Shown: piece after piece, positions 1 through 7,743 of the stretch
Layout of the letters: each line of letters begins with the position of its first letter
Position numbering within the stretch: the first letter of the stretch is position 1
Source: an uncultured Planctomycetaceae bacterium
GTDB lineage: Bacteria; Planctomycetota; Planctomycetia; Planctomycetales; Planctomycetaceae
DNA: 9,460 nucleotides
Direction: 5' to 3'
Assembly (NCBI GenBank): GCA_903898975.1
Contig: CAIUHT010000850.1
Span: 1-9,460 of the forward strand
Translations under genes and position numbers: made by a program
The notes under the pieces: generated by a model
Database searches by the model: none
Told to the model about the DNA's origin: nothing
Seen by the model: the letters and a program-made list of their open reading frames with translations, nothing else

Positions 1-207
1 ATCATCATGGCGGGGACGTTCCTGTCACTGTTCGCCGGCACTCTTGTTGGACTGAAGCAGCTGGGATTCGCTCTCGCGTTCGGTGTCCTGCTGGACACGT
101 TTGTTGTGCGTCCTCTCCTCGTTCCGGCGTTCTTGGTGTTGCTGTATCGGAGCGGCATTGGGCGCCGCACCACGAGAAACACTACTGCTGTCGATCGTGC
201 CGACTGA
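1..207 (+). CDS. MMPL/RND-family membrane transporter, C-terminal end (partial)
   Basis: The reading frame is open from base 1 to a TGA at 205-207, so the visible 68 residues are the C-terminus of a gene that begins upstream of the window. They contain two hydrophobic stretches separated by a short turn. The segment GLKQLGFALAFGVLLDTFVV, followed by RPLLVPA, is the signature I know from the last transmembrane helices of MMPL-type RND transporters (glycine-rich helix, then LLDTFVVRP and a final helix ending LVLLYR). Family members are inner-membrane, proton-driven exporters of lipids or hydrophobic compounds; the substrate here cannot be told from the tail. A short basic, hydrophilic tail (GIGRRTTRN) follows the last helix and should be cytoplasmic. 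The gene converges on the A2M gene with a 372-bp spacer, so the two are not co-transcribed. Confidence 0.87.
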   Translation: MIMAGTFLSLFAGTLVGLKQLGFALAFGVLLDTFVVRPLLVPAFLVLLYRSGIGRRTTRNTTAVDRAD

Positions 208-579
208 CCAGGGCGAGATTGGCCGCGGTTACAGCGGGTCGGGCGTTGAAGAAGACCAGATCATCAGGCGATGCGGTCACCCCGATCAGTGCCGCACCGG
301 CTGAATTGGCTGCCATGCTGGAATCGACCGCTTCAGTACTTCCGATGCGCGGGACCGAGGGCAAAGTCGCCCTGCTGAACTCCAAAGATCGGCTGATTGA
401 ATGGAATCGCAGGCAGAAACATGCTGCGTCGCTGTTGCCAGGTGCAGAAAGGAATCCTGAAAGGGGGTTCGTGGGTGATCGTTGGGGGACAATGATGGTC
501 GCTGTGATCGCTCAACCAACGAGCTGCAATACGCCACAAATGAGGGCCGCCAGTGTTCGTCAATCGAACTGCCATCATG
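208..579. other. Intergenic spacer between convergent genes, no supported gene
   Basis: This 372-bp stretch lies tail-to-tail between the transporter end and the A2M stop. Several frames on both strands stay open for about 100 codons (for example 219-602 on plus and 333-626 on minus), but their translations show no recognisable motif, no good ribosome binding site, and odd Ser/Arg/His-rich composition, as expected by chance in G+C-rich DNA. I could not reassemble a broken gene from neighbouring frames. No strong terminator with a T-run was found for either gene; one small hairpin is listed separately. Confidence 0.5.
555..569 (-). terminator. Small hairpin just after the A2M stop, possible weak transcription end signal
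   Basis: The arms GTTCG (555-559) and CGAAC (565-569) are perfect complements around a 5-base loop, starting 11 bases beyond the TAA of the A2M gene. The stem is only 5 bp and no T-run follows on the minus strand, so it does not meet the usual criteria for an intrinsic terminator. It may be chance. Confidence 0.2.
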
Positions 580-3500
580 TTAAGGGCGATCGACAATCTT
601 GAGTCGGACCTCATCCGAGTTGCCACGCAATTCCGGAGCGTACATCGCGCTCGCCTGGGTGGGCAGAGCCGAGAAACGCCCAGGAATCTGAGCCCGCATC
701 CGGTATGAGAGACTGTGTTTTCCCCGTGGCAGCTGCCGGATGTAGAACTGCACGTGCTGGTCGCGGAACTCGGTGTAAGCCCCCAGCGGATTGCCCAGGT
801 AACCCGACCGCAGTTCCACTGGCTCGAATCCCGCCCCCTTGGGATCGGTGAACAGCAGGTATTCGTAGTCGTTCTTGCTCTCGATCTCGAGTTCGACCTC
901 CACTAGATCACCCGAAACCAGTTCGTCAAGATCCTGCAGCTTCGTCCGCTCGTACTTGACCACCCGCTGCTCAACCACCTGGCCACGATCGCCCGCGACA
1001 GCAGTCTTCGCCGCCGGGTCAGTCAACTTGTAGTACTGGCGGCTGACCCGCAGTTCCAGGCCCGCCTTCCCGATCTGGTCTTCGAGTGTAAAAGTTGAGA
1101 GATAGGTATTGAAGTAGACCGGCCCCCCTCCCCGGCGCTTGATCTCAACCGTGTGGTCACCCGCTTCGACCGCATCGCCCTGAAGCCCCCAGCTGTTGTC
1201 GATGTCGAACAGGTTCTCGGGGGTGACCTCGATCGACTTCACCGGCTGGCCATCAAACCAGATCTCGATGGTCTGGTTCGGCCGGTTTTCCCCGCTGGCC
1301 CGCAGGTAGTCCGAGAGGGCCTCGATGGCGTAAGCCGTGTCGCGGGTGCTGTTCCAGTAGGTACCGTGCTTTCGGTTGTTCAGCAGGTACTTGACCAGGC
1401 CCGCCGTTTTGGGCGACTGCGGGTCCGTCCGCGCCAACAGCTTGAGATACCACGTGTTCGCCTCCAGTTCACCGCCGTGCCAGTACCACCACGCTGTGCC
1501 CTCGGGCAACTGCAGCCAGGCGGTCTGGTTCTCAGCGTCCTCCACGAGGAACTGTTCAATATTTTTAAGGACCTCGGCCAGCTCGGCATTCCGGTCCTGG
1601 GCATGCAGGGCCAGGCCCAGCAGCGCCTTGGCGTACACCGACAGCTGAACCCGGTCCCTCAGCAGGTACTCACGCATCTTCGGATTCACCCGATCGGCAT
1701 CCGACAGCACCAGGAAGATCAGGGCGTCAAGATCATCGGCCGAACGCTTGTGGGGCTTCGTTGTCTGCGTGTTTTCGCCTTCAACCAGCAGTTCGATCTG
1801 CCGCTGCTGATTGCGATTCAACCAGTCCACCCCCCGCTCAAGCATCCCCGGAATCAGGGCCACGTCGTGTCGCGCCGCCTGTTGCAGCCCATGAACCACC
1901 ACGGCGGTGGTGTGCGGGGAACTCACTTCGCCAAAGCCACTGAACCAGCCCCAACCCCCGTCCGACAACTGCATGTCGGTCAGCGCCTGCACGCCCGATT
2001 CAACCATCCGCGCCACCTCTGCGGCATCATAGACCGGGTTCCGCAGCGACCGCTGCCACTCGAACGCCCGGACTTTCGGGTCCCCCAGTTCCTGCGGGTT
2101 CAGGTTGGCTCGCTTGCGGCCAATCTGCTCAAGGTCCAGCCCCATATCCCGCAGGATGTTGCGGGTAACAACCGTGGGCAGAAAGCGGTTCAGCGTCTGC
2201 TCGGTGCAGCCATGCGGATACGCAGAGAGAAACGGTAGGGCGTCCACCATCGCGCCGGCCAGGGTTGGCGAGACCCGAACTTCAAGCCGGGAGTCGTTCA
2301 CGCGCCGCTCGGCCGGGACCCGCAGTCGCACCTGCGCCGACTCAGCCTGCGGACGCAGCACGCCACTGGCGGCCTGCTGCTGGGGCGCACCATGGATCAG
2401 CACAGGAAACGTCTGCTCCATGCCGTCCGCCTCGACATCCGCCCGGGCCAGCATCCTCACAGTAGCCTGCCCCTCGCGCAGCACGGCGACCCGCCAGTCG
2501 ATCCGCTGCTCCCCCCCGGCTGGAATCATGACCTGGCGGACCGGCTCGGTGGCCTTGTCGAGTGTCTCGCCAACGGTTTCCAGCGACACCTGGACCTGCT
2601 TCGCTTCAGGCAGGTCGTTGTGGACGATCGCCGACAACACCACTATATCCTTCTCCACAAAGAACCGGGGGGCCTGCAGGCGCACCATCAACTGCTTCCG
2701 CGTGACCAGTTCCGTCGACCCCTCGCCAACCCGGGTCCCTCGACCAAGTCCCCACACGCGGACCTTCCACCCGGTCAGGTTCTCGGGCATCGGAAACTCG
2801 ACCCGGGCCGTCCCGTCGGCGTCGGTCGTTAGCGCTGCGGTCCAGTAGGCGAGGTCGGCAAACTGCTTCCGCACCACGGGAGCCGCCAGGGCTCCGGGTT
2901 CTCCTGCTGGTCCGGCCGCAGCTACCGCCATCGCTGGGGCCCCCATCCCCCGGGCCATCGGGGCGCCATCCGCCATCATCGGGGCGGCTTCGCCCCCCCC
3001 GGGGCCACCTCCCGCGATACCCCCCATCATCGGCATCATCCCATTCAGGCCGAGCAACTCGCCTCCGTTCAGTCCCAGCAGGCGCATCCCCTCTGCTCCG
3101 GGCTCCAGCAGGTTCGTGAACCGGCCCATGAGATTCGACTCAAACTGGGGCTGGTGCGACCGGCGGTGATTCCAGAAGAAGGTCCGGATGTCGGGAATCG
3201 CCTGGTCGCCGGCAACCAGGTCCAGAGCCCGGTCGTAGACGCTCAGCACGGTCGAGCCCACAAACGGACGCCCAGCCAGGTCGGTCAGCCTGACCAGCAG
3301 TTTGGCCCGCTCTCCGGGACGCAAGTCGGTCGCCTCGGCCTTCACCTCTACATTCAACACCCGCTTCTCGGGCGGAACAAACACCTCTCGAACAACGGTA
3401 TGAACCTGCCCCTGCGAGATCGTCAATGCCTCGACAAAAAAGTTCGGCATGTCTCCCGGTGCGACCTCAATCTCCTCCACCGTGCTCTTGCCCGGCACCC

Positions 3501-6500
3501 TGATCAGCCGGGGTGGGGGACAGATGCCATTCGCGGCCCGGACAAACAGAAGCACTGTCGCGTTCACGCGATTGGTGTTGATCATCAGCCGGACTTTCTG
3601 GCCCACCGCGTATTCCCGCTGGTCGGTCAGCAGCTCCAGGTCGTTGAAACGAAATTCGCGGGCATCGAATTTCTCCCCGCGCACCACAAACAGCACCGCT
3701 CCCTCGCGCGTCGTTCCCGTGGTGTCGGTCAGCCGAAATCGCAGTCGATACTGTCCCGGCTCCGATGCCGCGATCCGCTGCTCCGCCATTCCGTTCTCGC
3801 TGGTCTCCAGTTCCCAGCTCCGCACCGGCTCTTCCCGGGGGCGGGGCTCGGTCGGTACGTAAGTCACCCGCAGCAGGGTCAGCTCACCCCTTCCCGCAAC
3901 CGGTGCTCCCGCCGGAGTCCGCGACATTAGGGTGGCGTTGATGGTGTCGCCCGTGTCGTAGAACCCGCGATCCAGCCAGGCCTGCACATCAAACGCGTTC
4001 CGCGCCGCCAGCACCGAACCCTCACCCACGATTGTGCGACGGGACCCATCGGTCACTTCGGCCGCGATCTGGTAGCGATGATCACTCTTCCCGTGCTGCT
4101 CCTTGGCGTCGCTTGTCTCAATCGGCACGACCAATTCCCCCTGGCCATCCAGCACAGCCTCGCCGTCGAGTACTACTTCCGGGATAGGAACCGGTCGGGG
4201 CCACCACGGCGGCGCCGGGCGCGACGCTCCCCATTCCCGATATCCGGGGTACCACGTCGCCTCACTCGCCAGGCAGCCATAACCCGGACCATAAAGCCAG
4301 TCCCACGGTCCCGGCGGATAGAACGCCTGCTCGCTCGCGGTTCGAATAACCTTGAAACGCACATGGGCCCCCGCCACGCCCCCACCCACCAGGTACCGTG
4401 CGCGGATCTTGGCCTCAATCGGTTCCCCCAGCCGCACTGGCTTGGTCGGTGCGTCGATTTCCACCTCGTACTCGGGCTTCTTGTATTCCTCGACTCGGAA
4501 AAAGCCGTCTCCCGCAGGTTGGCCAGTCTCCGCCAGGATCTGCAGGTGCCAGAGCCCCAGCGGCGCCCCCCCCGGCAGTTCATGCTCGCCCGCCACCCCG
4601 CCAAATTCATCGGCGGTCAACTTCTGCCTCAGCGCCTCGTTCCCCTGCGGATCTCGCAACACGACTTCGAACGGACGCTTCGCGAACTCGGCGATATCCG
4701 GCTGATCGTAACGGGCCCGCTGAACCCAGGACTTGAAGTGCACTTTCTGTGACGGGCGATAGACCGGGCGATCGGTCAGCGTCAGCGCCCGGACCTGGTC
4801 AAACGTTGGGTCCTGGCTGGGGGCGAACCACAGCCCTGAGAATCCGAGGTAAGCCAGCCTCCCCTTGGGGGTCGTGGCAATCGCCAGCCATTGGAACTGT
4901 CCCGGCAGGTCTTTCTCGCCGAGTGCCACATCGCCCCGTGCTGACGCGAAGAACGCCTTATTCTGCGTCACCACCTGGAACCCGGGCTGGTTCGGTGCCG
5001 CTTGAACCGCCTGCCACCCAAAGAATTCCACCGTGACCTTCTCGTCCTCGACCGGGGCGCCGGTCCGTGCGTCGGCCACGTAGTACCACTGCCGATTCTC
5101 TAGCGGTTTCTTCACCAGCGCCAGGTCGGCCAGCCAGACCACGATCCGGCTAACATTCCCATCGGCCAGTCGGCCCGTCACCAGGTAGGCACCCGCTTTC
5201 TGCAGGGGCGTGGCGACCGTCACCTCCTGGTCTACATGCCCCTCGGCAGGGGCTAGGTCGAGGCTCCAATTGGCCACGGGAGCCCCCAGCAGCTCGGTCC
5301 CTTCCTGCGTCACCACGCGGTATCCCAGGTCTTGCAGGTTCAACTGCTGCCAGTCGACGTCCTTGGGGTGCCCCTTCAGGTAAAGCTTGACCTGCTGCAG
5401 CATTCGAGCCACGTCAATCGGACGGGCCTCAAAATCGACCCGTCTCCCATTTCGAAAGCGATAACGCAGGGTCGTCCCCGGCCCAGCCGCCTGCACCTTC
5501 CCGGCCTCGAACTGTCCCCAGTTCCCCGTGATCTGCGCCAGGCTCTTTTGGCGATGGTCATTGGCACCCGGACCATACTCGGCGATCGCCAGCTTCCATT
5601 GCTCCGCCGCGCGGGGGAATTGGCGTCTTAACTCGTACTCTCGACACAGGTTTTCCCGAGCCCGTTGGGTGAACGCGTCCCGCGCCGTCGGCTCCCGAGC
5701 CGCCAACTGCTTCAACAGCCGCACATAGTTGTATTCGTCGGGAAGTTCCCATCGTCGAACACCAGTCGCCAGCCGCGCCAGTGTCTCTCGGTCGTCCAGG
5801 GAGGCGAGGGCGAAGGGCCCCGAAGTGAATGGCTCTTCCGCCGGTGGATCCTCACCCTGGTCTGGCGCGACAGGTAGCGGGCGGAAGCCCCCGCTCGCCA
5901 GTGTCTGGACCCCGAACTGCTCCTGCAGGAACAGGGCCCAGGTCAGTCCCACTTCGGTCTGTGCCGTCGGATCCAACCGGGCCGCCTCGGCCAGCAACCA
6001 CCGCCACCGCTCGCCATCCGAGACCGCCGCCCCCCAGTTGGCTGGCAGAGCGTGGTAGACCGGTTTCCCATCCCGGGTGACCGGGGCGCCTCCCGGGGTG
6101 GTTGCCGGGGTCATCCACCCCCGGTGAAAGCCTCCCCCGGACTCGTAGTCGGGTAGAGACTCGAGGTCGGTCAGTTGCTGGAGTTTCCATGCCTCTGTGC
6201 CACCAGCCCTCGCCACCAGCGTCTGCGCGTAGCTCAGCAGCATCCGCCCCACCGCCGCCCGATCGGTATCATCCCCGGAGAGTTTCCGTGCACGGTCAAA
6301 CAACTGCAGTGCCCGCCCCCGGTCGCGCCCCTCGGCACTGCGAAACTCGCCTCCCCCACGATGGTGGCCACGCTGAAACTCCCCCGCAATCATGAACCCA
6401 AAGTGGGGAAGACTCCCCCACGACTCGGCGATCACCGCAAGCGATCGCCACCGCCCCTCATGCCGCTGGGCGGCGCTCTCCAGCAGCACATCGAGTTCCT

Positions 6501-6756
6501 TCAGATCACCCAGCTGGGTCGCCGCCTGAATGGCTCCCTGCAGATCCCCCCGCAGCTCGGCCGGGGCGATTTCTGGATCGTTCACCAGGATCTGAAACGC
6601 CCGGTAGGCGTCGCGAAAATTTCCCTGTTGCAGATCTTCCCTCGCCTTCTGACGGCGGTCAGCGGGCAAGGGGGGTTGTCCAAACAGGGGCGAAACCCCG
6701 AGGCCCCAGCCCCAACAGATGGCGACGGGGAGCAACCAGAGGGAGGAATAGCGCAT
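580..6756 (-). CDS. Large exported alpha-2-macroglobulin family protein with intact thioester motif
   Basis: Bacterial A2M homologues are thought to trap proteases: cleavage of a bait region exposes a Cys-Gln thioester that binds the attacker covalently. The 2058 residues begin with a signal peptide (hydrophobic core about residues 6-22, likely cut after LFG at 26); the only nearby Cys (14) does not form a lipobox, so the protein is probably soluble in the periplasm rather than a lipoprotein. Residues about 30-450 are helical and TPR-like. Macroglobulin domains follow, with the MG2 signature TDRPVYRPSQ at 661. An aromatic Trp/Tyr/Pro/Gly-rich insert lies at about 812-855, a Gly/Met/Ala-rich bait-like stretch at 1215-1296, and the A2M core domain from 1297 (ADLAYWTAAL). 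The thioester GCTEQ has Cys1517 and Gln1520, inside an alpha-toroid domain with SDGGWGWF near 1598-1605. The C-terminal MG domain ends with MYAPELRG at 2038. The start at 6756 is the one giving a clean signal peptide; no strong Shine-Dalgarno is visible. It is much longer than the roughly 1500-1650 residues of the E. coli homologues, mainly because of the N-terminal extension. Confidence 0.95.
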   Translation of the reverse strand: MRYSSLWLLPVAICWGWGLGVSPLFGQPPLPADRRQKAREDLQQGNFRDAYRAFQILVNDPEIAPAELRGDLQGAIQAATQLGDLKELDVLLESAAQRHEGRWRSLAVIAESWGSLPHFGFMIAGEFQRGHHRGGGEFRSAEGRDRGRALQLFDRARKLSGDDTDRAAVGRMLLSYAQTLVARAGGTEAWKLQQLTDLESLPDYESGGGFHRGWMTPATTPGGAPVTRDGKPVYHALPANWGAAVSDGERWRWLLAEAARLDPTAQTEVGLTWALFLQEQFGVQTLASGGFRPLPVAPDQGEDPPAEEPFTSGPFALASLDDRETLARLATGVRRWELPDEYNYVRLLKQLAAREPTARDAFTQRARENLCREYELRRQFPRAAEQWKLAIAEYGPGANDHRQKSLAQITGNWGQFEAGKVQAAGPGTTLRYRFRNGRRVDFEARPIDVARMLQQVKLYLKGHPKDVDWQQLNLQDLGYRVVTQEGTELLGAPVANWSLDLAPAEGHVDQEVTVATPLQKAGAYLVTGRLADGNVSRIVVWLADLALVKKPLENRQWYYVADARTGAPVEDEKVTVEFFGWQAVQAAPNQPGFQVVTQNKAFFASARGDVALGEKDLPGQFQWLAIATTPKGRLAYLGFSGLWFAPSQDPTFDQVRALTLTDRPVYRPSQKVHFKSWVQRARYDQPDIAEFAKRPFEVVLRDPQGNEALRQKLTADEFGGVAGEHELPGGAPLGLWHLQILAETGQPAGDGFFRVEEYKKPEYEVEIDAPTKPVRLGEPIEAKIRARYLVGGGVAGAHVRFKVIRTASEQAFYPPGPWDWLYGPGYGCLASEATWYPGYREWGASRPAPPWWPRPVPIPEVVLDGEAVLDGQGELVVPIETSDAKEQHGKSDHRYQIAAEVTDGSRRTIVGEGSVLAARNAFDVQAWLDRGFYDTGDTINATLMSRTPAGAPVAGRGELTLLRVTYVPTEPRPREEPVRSWELETSENGMAEQRIAASEPGQYRLRFRLTDTTGTTREGAVLFVVRGEKFDAREFRFNDLELLTDQREYAVGQKVRLMINTNRVNATVLLFVRAANGICPPPRLIRVPGKSTVEEIEVAPGDMPNFFVEALTISQGQVHTVVREVFVPPEKRVLNVEVKAEATDLRPGERAKLLVRLTDLAGRPFVGSTVLSVYDRALDLVAGDQAIPDIRTFFWNHRRSHQPQFESNLMGRFTNLLEPGAEGMRLLGLNGGELLGLNGMMPMMGGIAGGGPGGGEAAPMMADGAPMARGMGAPAMAVAAAGPAGEPGALAAPVVRKQFADLAYWTAALTTDADGTARVEFPMPENLTGWKVRVWGLGRGTRVGEGSTELVTRKQLMVRLQAPRFFVEKDIVVLSAIVHNDLPEAKQVQVSLETVGETLDKATEPVRQVMIPAGGEQRIDWRVAVLREGQATVRMLARADVEADGMEQTFPVLIHGAPQQQAASGVLRPQAESAQVRLRVPAERRVNDSRLEVRVSPTLAGAMVDALPFLSAYPHGCTEQTLNRFLPTVVTRNILRDMGLDLEQIGRKRANLNPQELGDPKVRAFEWQRSLRNPVYDAAEVARMVESGVQALTDMQLSDGGWGWFSGFGEVSSPHTTAVVVHGLQQAARHDVALIPGMLERGVDWLNRNQQRQIELLVEGENTQTTKPHKRSADDLDALIFLVLSDADRVNPKMREYLLRDRVQLSVYAKALLGLALHAQDRNAELAEVLKNIEQFLVEDAENQTAWLQLPEGTAWWYWHGGELEANTWYLKLLARTDPQSPKTAGLVKYLLNNRKHGTYWNSTRDTAYAIEALSDYLRASGENRPNQTIEIWFDGQPVKSIEVTPENLFDIDNSWGLQGDAVEAGDHTVEIKRRGGGPVYFNTYLSTFTLEDQIGKAGLELRVSRQYYKLTDPAAKTAVAGDRGQVVEQRVVKYERTKLQDLDELVSGDLVEVELEIESKNDYEYLLFTDPKGAGFEPVELRSGYLGNPLGAYTEFRDQHVQFYIRQLPRGKHSLSYRMRAQIPGRFSALPTQASAMYAPELRGNSDEVRLKIVDRP
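2197..2208 (-). other. Thioester motif CTEQ of the A2M protein
   Basis: These four codons encode Cys1517-Thr-Glu-Gln1520, within the context YPHGCTEQTLNRFLP. The Cys and Gln that form the internal thioester in A2M and complement C3-like proteins are both present, with a variable residue at the second place as in other bacterial members. This separates the protein from the bacterial A2Ms that lost the Cys. Reactivity is inferred from the motif. Confidence 0.9.
2869..3114 (-). other. Low-complexity Gly/Met/Ala/Pro-rich bait-like segment of the A2M protein
   Basis: Residues 1215-1296, immediately before the A2M core domain, are made mostly of Gly, Ala, Met, Leu and Pro. The hexapeptide LLGLNG occurs twice close together, then clusters such as MMPMMGG and GGGPGGG. 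The position between the preceding MG domain and the A2M domain is where the protease-sensitive bait loop sits in the family. There are only two Arg and no Lys until the RK pair at its end (1296-1297), so trypsin-like cleavage sites are few. That this is the bait region is inferred from position and composition. Confidence 0.6.
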
Positions 6757-7299
6757 GAGGTCTCAAGCCTTGCCGTCAAGATTCCTTCCAGCCCTCTAAC
6801 AATCTCAGGGCCGGGCCAACAGATCAGTGTTTACGGGGGAGACCCGCGGGGTAGCAAAGAGACGGGGATGCCCTGGAAAAAGTTCCTTCTCCGTAGAGGC
6901 ACCAGCCAAGTTGATCGTTTCAAGGGCGGCCTCCGACGTCAATTCAGCCACCCCGATTAAAAAGTGGCAGGAGTCCCGATTGCTCACTGGCATTCAGCTC
7001 TGGACCGCTTAGGACCTCGAGCACAGCATCCACGCAAGACAGGAGCCTCCACGAAGATCTGCTGCACAATTGGTCTGCCGAACGGCCCGCCCGACCTCCC
7101 AGAGACAACGGCCCGGGCTCGCGGTGGCGATCGGCCTCGCACGCTGCCAGCCGTCCATCAAAAGTCTCTCATCCGCCATTCAACTGCCCGTTAACAGACC
7201 GAGCCACCTGCTGGCCGGCCCATCACGATCAGCAAGCACGGCACTCTCGGGTTGTGTCGTGATCGGTGATACGAGTCCCGTCCAGCGGTTGTGCACCGA
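6757..7299. other. Upstream region of the A2M gene, no supported gene
   Basis: This 543-bp stretch must contain the leader and probably the promoter of the A2M gene. On the minus strand a TTGACG at about 6936-6941 could be a -35 element, but the hexamer 17 bases later (AACGAT) is a poor -10, so I do not call a promoter. A 62-codon minus-strand frame (6805-6993, ATG start, TGA stop 48 bp before the A2M start) has ordinary composition but no convincing ribosome binding site or similarity. The right end of the region holds the inverted repeat listed separately. Confidence 0.5.
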
Positions 7300-7303
7300 T
7301 CAC
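7259..7303. repeat. Perfect 10-bp inverted repeat overlapping the stop of the small HTH gene
   Basis: GTGATCGGTG at 7259-7268 is matched exactly by CACCGATCAC at 7294-7303, with 25 bases between. The right arm covers the TGA stop codon (7300-7302) of the adjacent helix-turn-helix gene. As RNA on the minus strand it would form a 10-bp stem starting at the stop codon, but no T-run follows, so a classic intrinsic terminator is unlikely. It could be an mRNA-stabilising or Rho-related 3' hairpin, or a binding site for a dimeric regulator. Confidence 0.6.
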
Positions 7304-7602
7304 AGGTCCGTCGGCCTTGTAGGAAGTGTCCTGGGAGGACGTGGCGGAACCCGTGTGGGAGGAGGCGGGGCCTTGGGAATCGACGGTTTCGGCGGAGGGG
7401 GCGGAGGGGGGGCATCCCGAGCTGACTCGGGCAGGGTCTTTCGCTGCCGCTTGATCCGCGCGATTTCATCCGGGGCAAACATAAGTTGCCCTCGTCGCAT
7501 GACGCCGCGAATTTTCTGCAGCTGCATCATGGTCCGGATTTCGGCTTCGGGAATTCCCAGTTCTGCTGAAACCTCCTTGAGCGTTTTCATGGGGAGTGGC
7601 AT
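7300..7602 (-). CDS. Small MerR/excisionase-like helix-turn-helix protein with proline-rich tail
   Basis: The product is 100 residues. Residues 5-52 read as a compact helix-turn-helix of the MerR/excisionase type: MKTLKEVSAELGIPEAEIRT is the first helix-turn-helix, and residues 32-52 (about RGVMRRGQLMFAPDEIARI) resemble the wing and next helix, where such domains meet DNA. A basic stretch KRQRK (51-55) follows. Residues 65-97 are proline-rich, starting with seven consecutive Pro, with scattered Lys/Arg and no predicted fold. The frame could start 15 codons earlier, but I chose 7602 because AAGGAG lies 7 bases upstream; the second Met (MKTL, four codons later) would lose this spacing. The next gene upstream, the YhcH-like one, is 141 bp away on the same strand. 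The DNA-binding role is inferred from the domain pattern; the target is unknown. Confidence 0.75.
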   Translation of the reverse strand: MPLPMKTLKEVSAELGIPEAEIRTMMQLQKIRGVMRRGQLMFAPDEIARIKRQRKTLPESARDAPPPPPPPKPSIPKAPPPPTRVPPRPPRTLPTRPTDL

Positions 7603-7609
7603 CGAGTGT

Positions 7610-7615
7610 CTCCTT
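7610..7615 (-). promoter_or_regulatory. Ribosome binding site deciding the HTH gene start
   Basis: AAGGAG on the minus strand, seven bases before the ATG at 7602. It is the strongest Shine-Dalgarno placement found for any gene in the window and argues against the longer in-frame start at 7647. Confidence 0.75.
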
Positions 7616-7743
7616 AGGCACAGAGTGGAGCGGCGATGGGGCCGCAATTACAGCGTCATCAGGACAACAGGCAAAGCCTCAGGGGACAGTCTGCGATTGG
7701 GCTCGGCAGCAGGTGTCCGCTCGACAATCCGATGGGAGGACAA

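Noticed and set aside
182..510. Minus-strand stop-free run overlapping the transporter end
   Set aside because: About 109 codons are open, but the translation is Ser/Arg/Ala-rich without motifs, begins at no good start, and overlaps the well-supported transporter C-terminus.
479..522. Inverted repeat TCGTTGG / CCAACGA in the convergent spacer
   Set aside because: The arms are 7 bp with a 30-base loop and no T-run, so it is too weak to call a terminator and may be chance.
1153..2238. 361-codon plus-strand open frame inside the A2M gene
   Set aside because: It is antisense to the conserved thioester and toroid region, which is unmistakably coding on the minus strand; its translation shows no domain. 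G+C-rich coding DNA often leaves an antisense frame open.
6175..6960. 261-codon plus-strand frame over the A2M N-terminus
   Set aside because: It is antisense to the A2M signal peptide and helical region and has no recognisable motif or good start signal.
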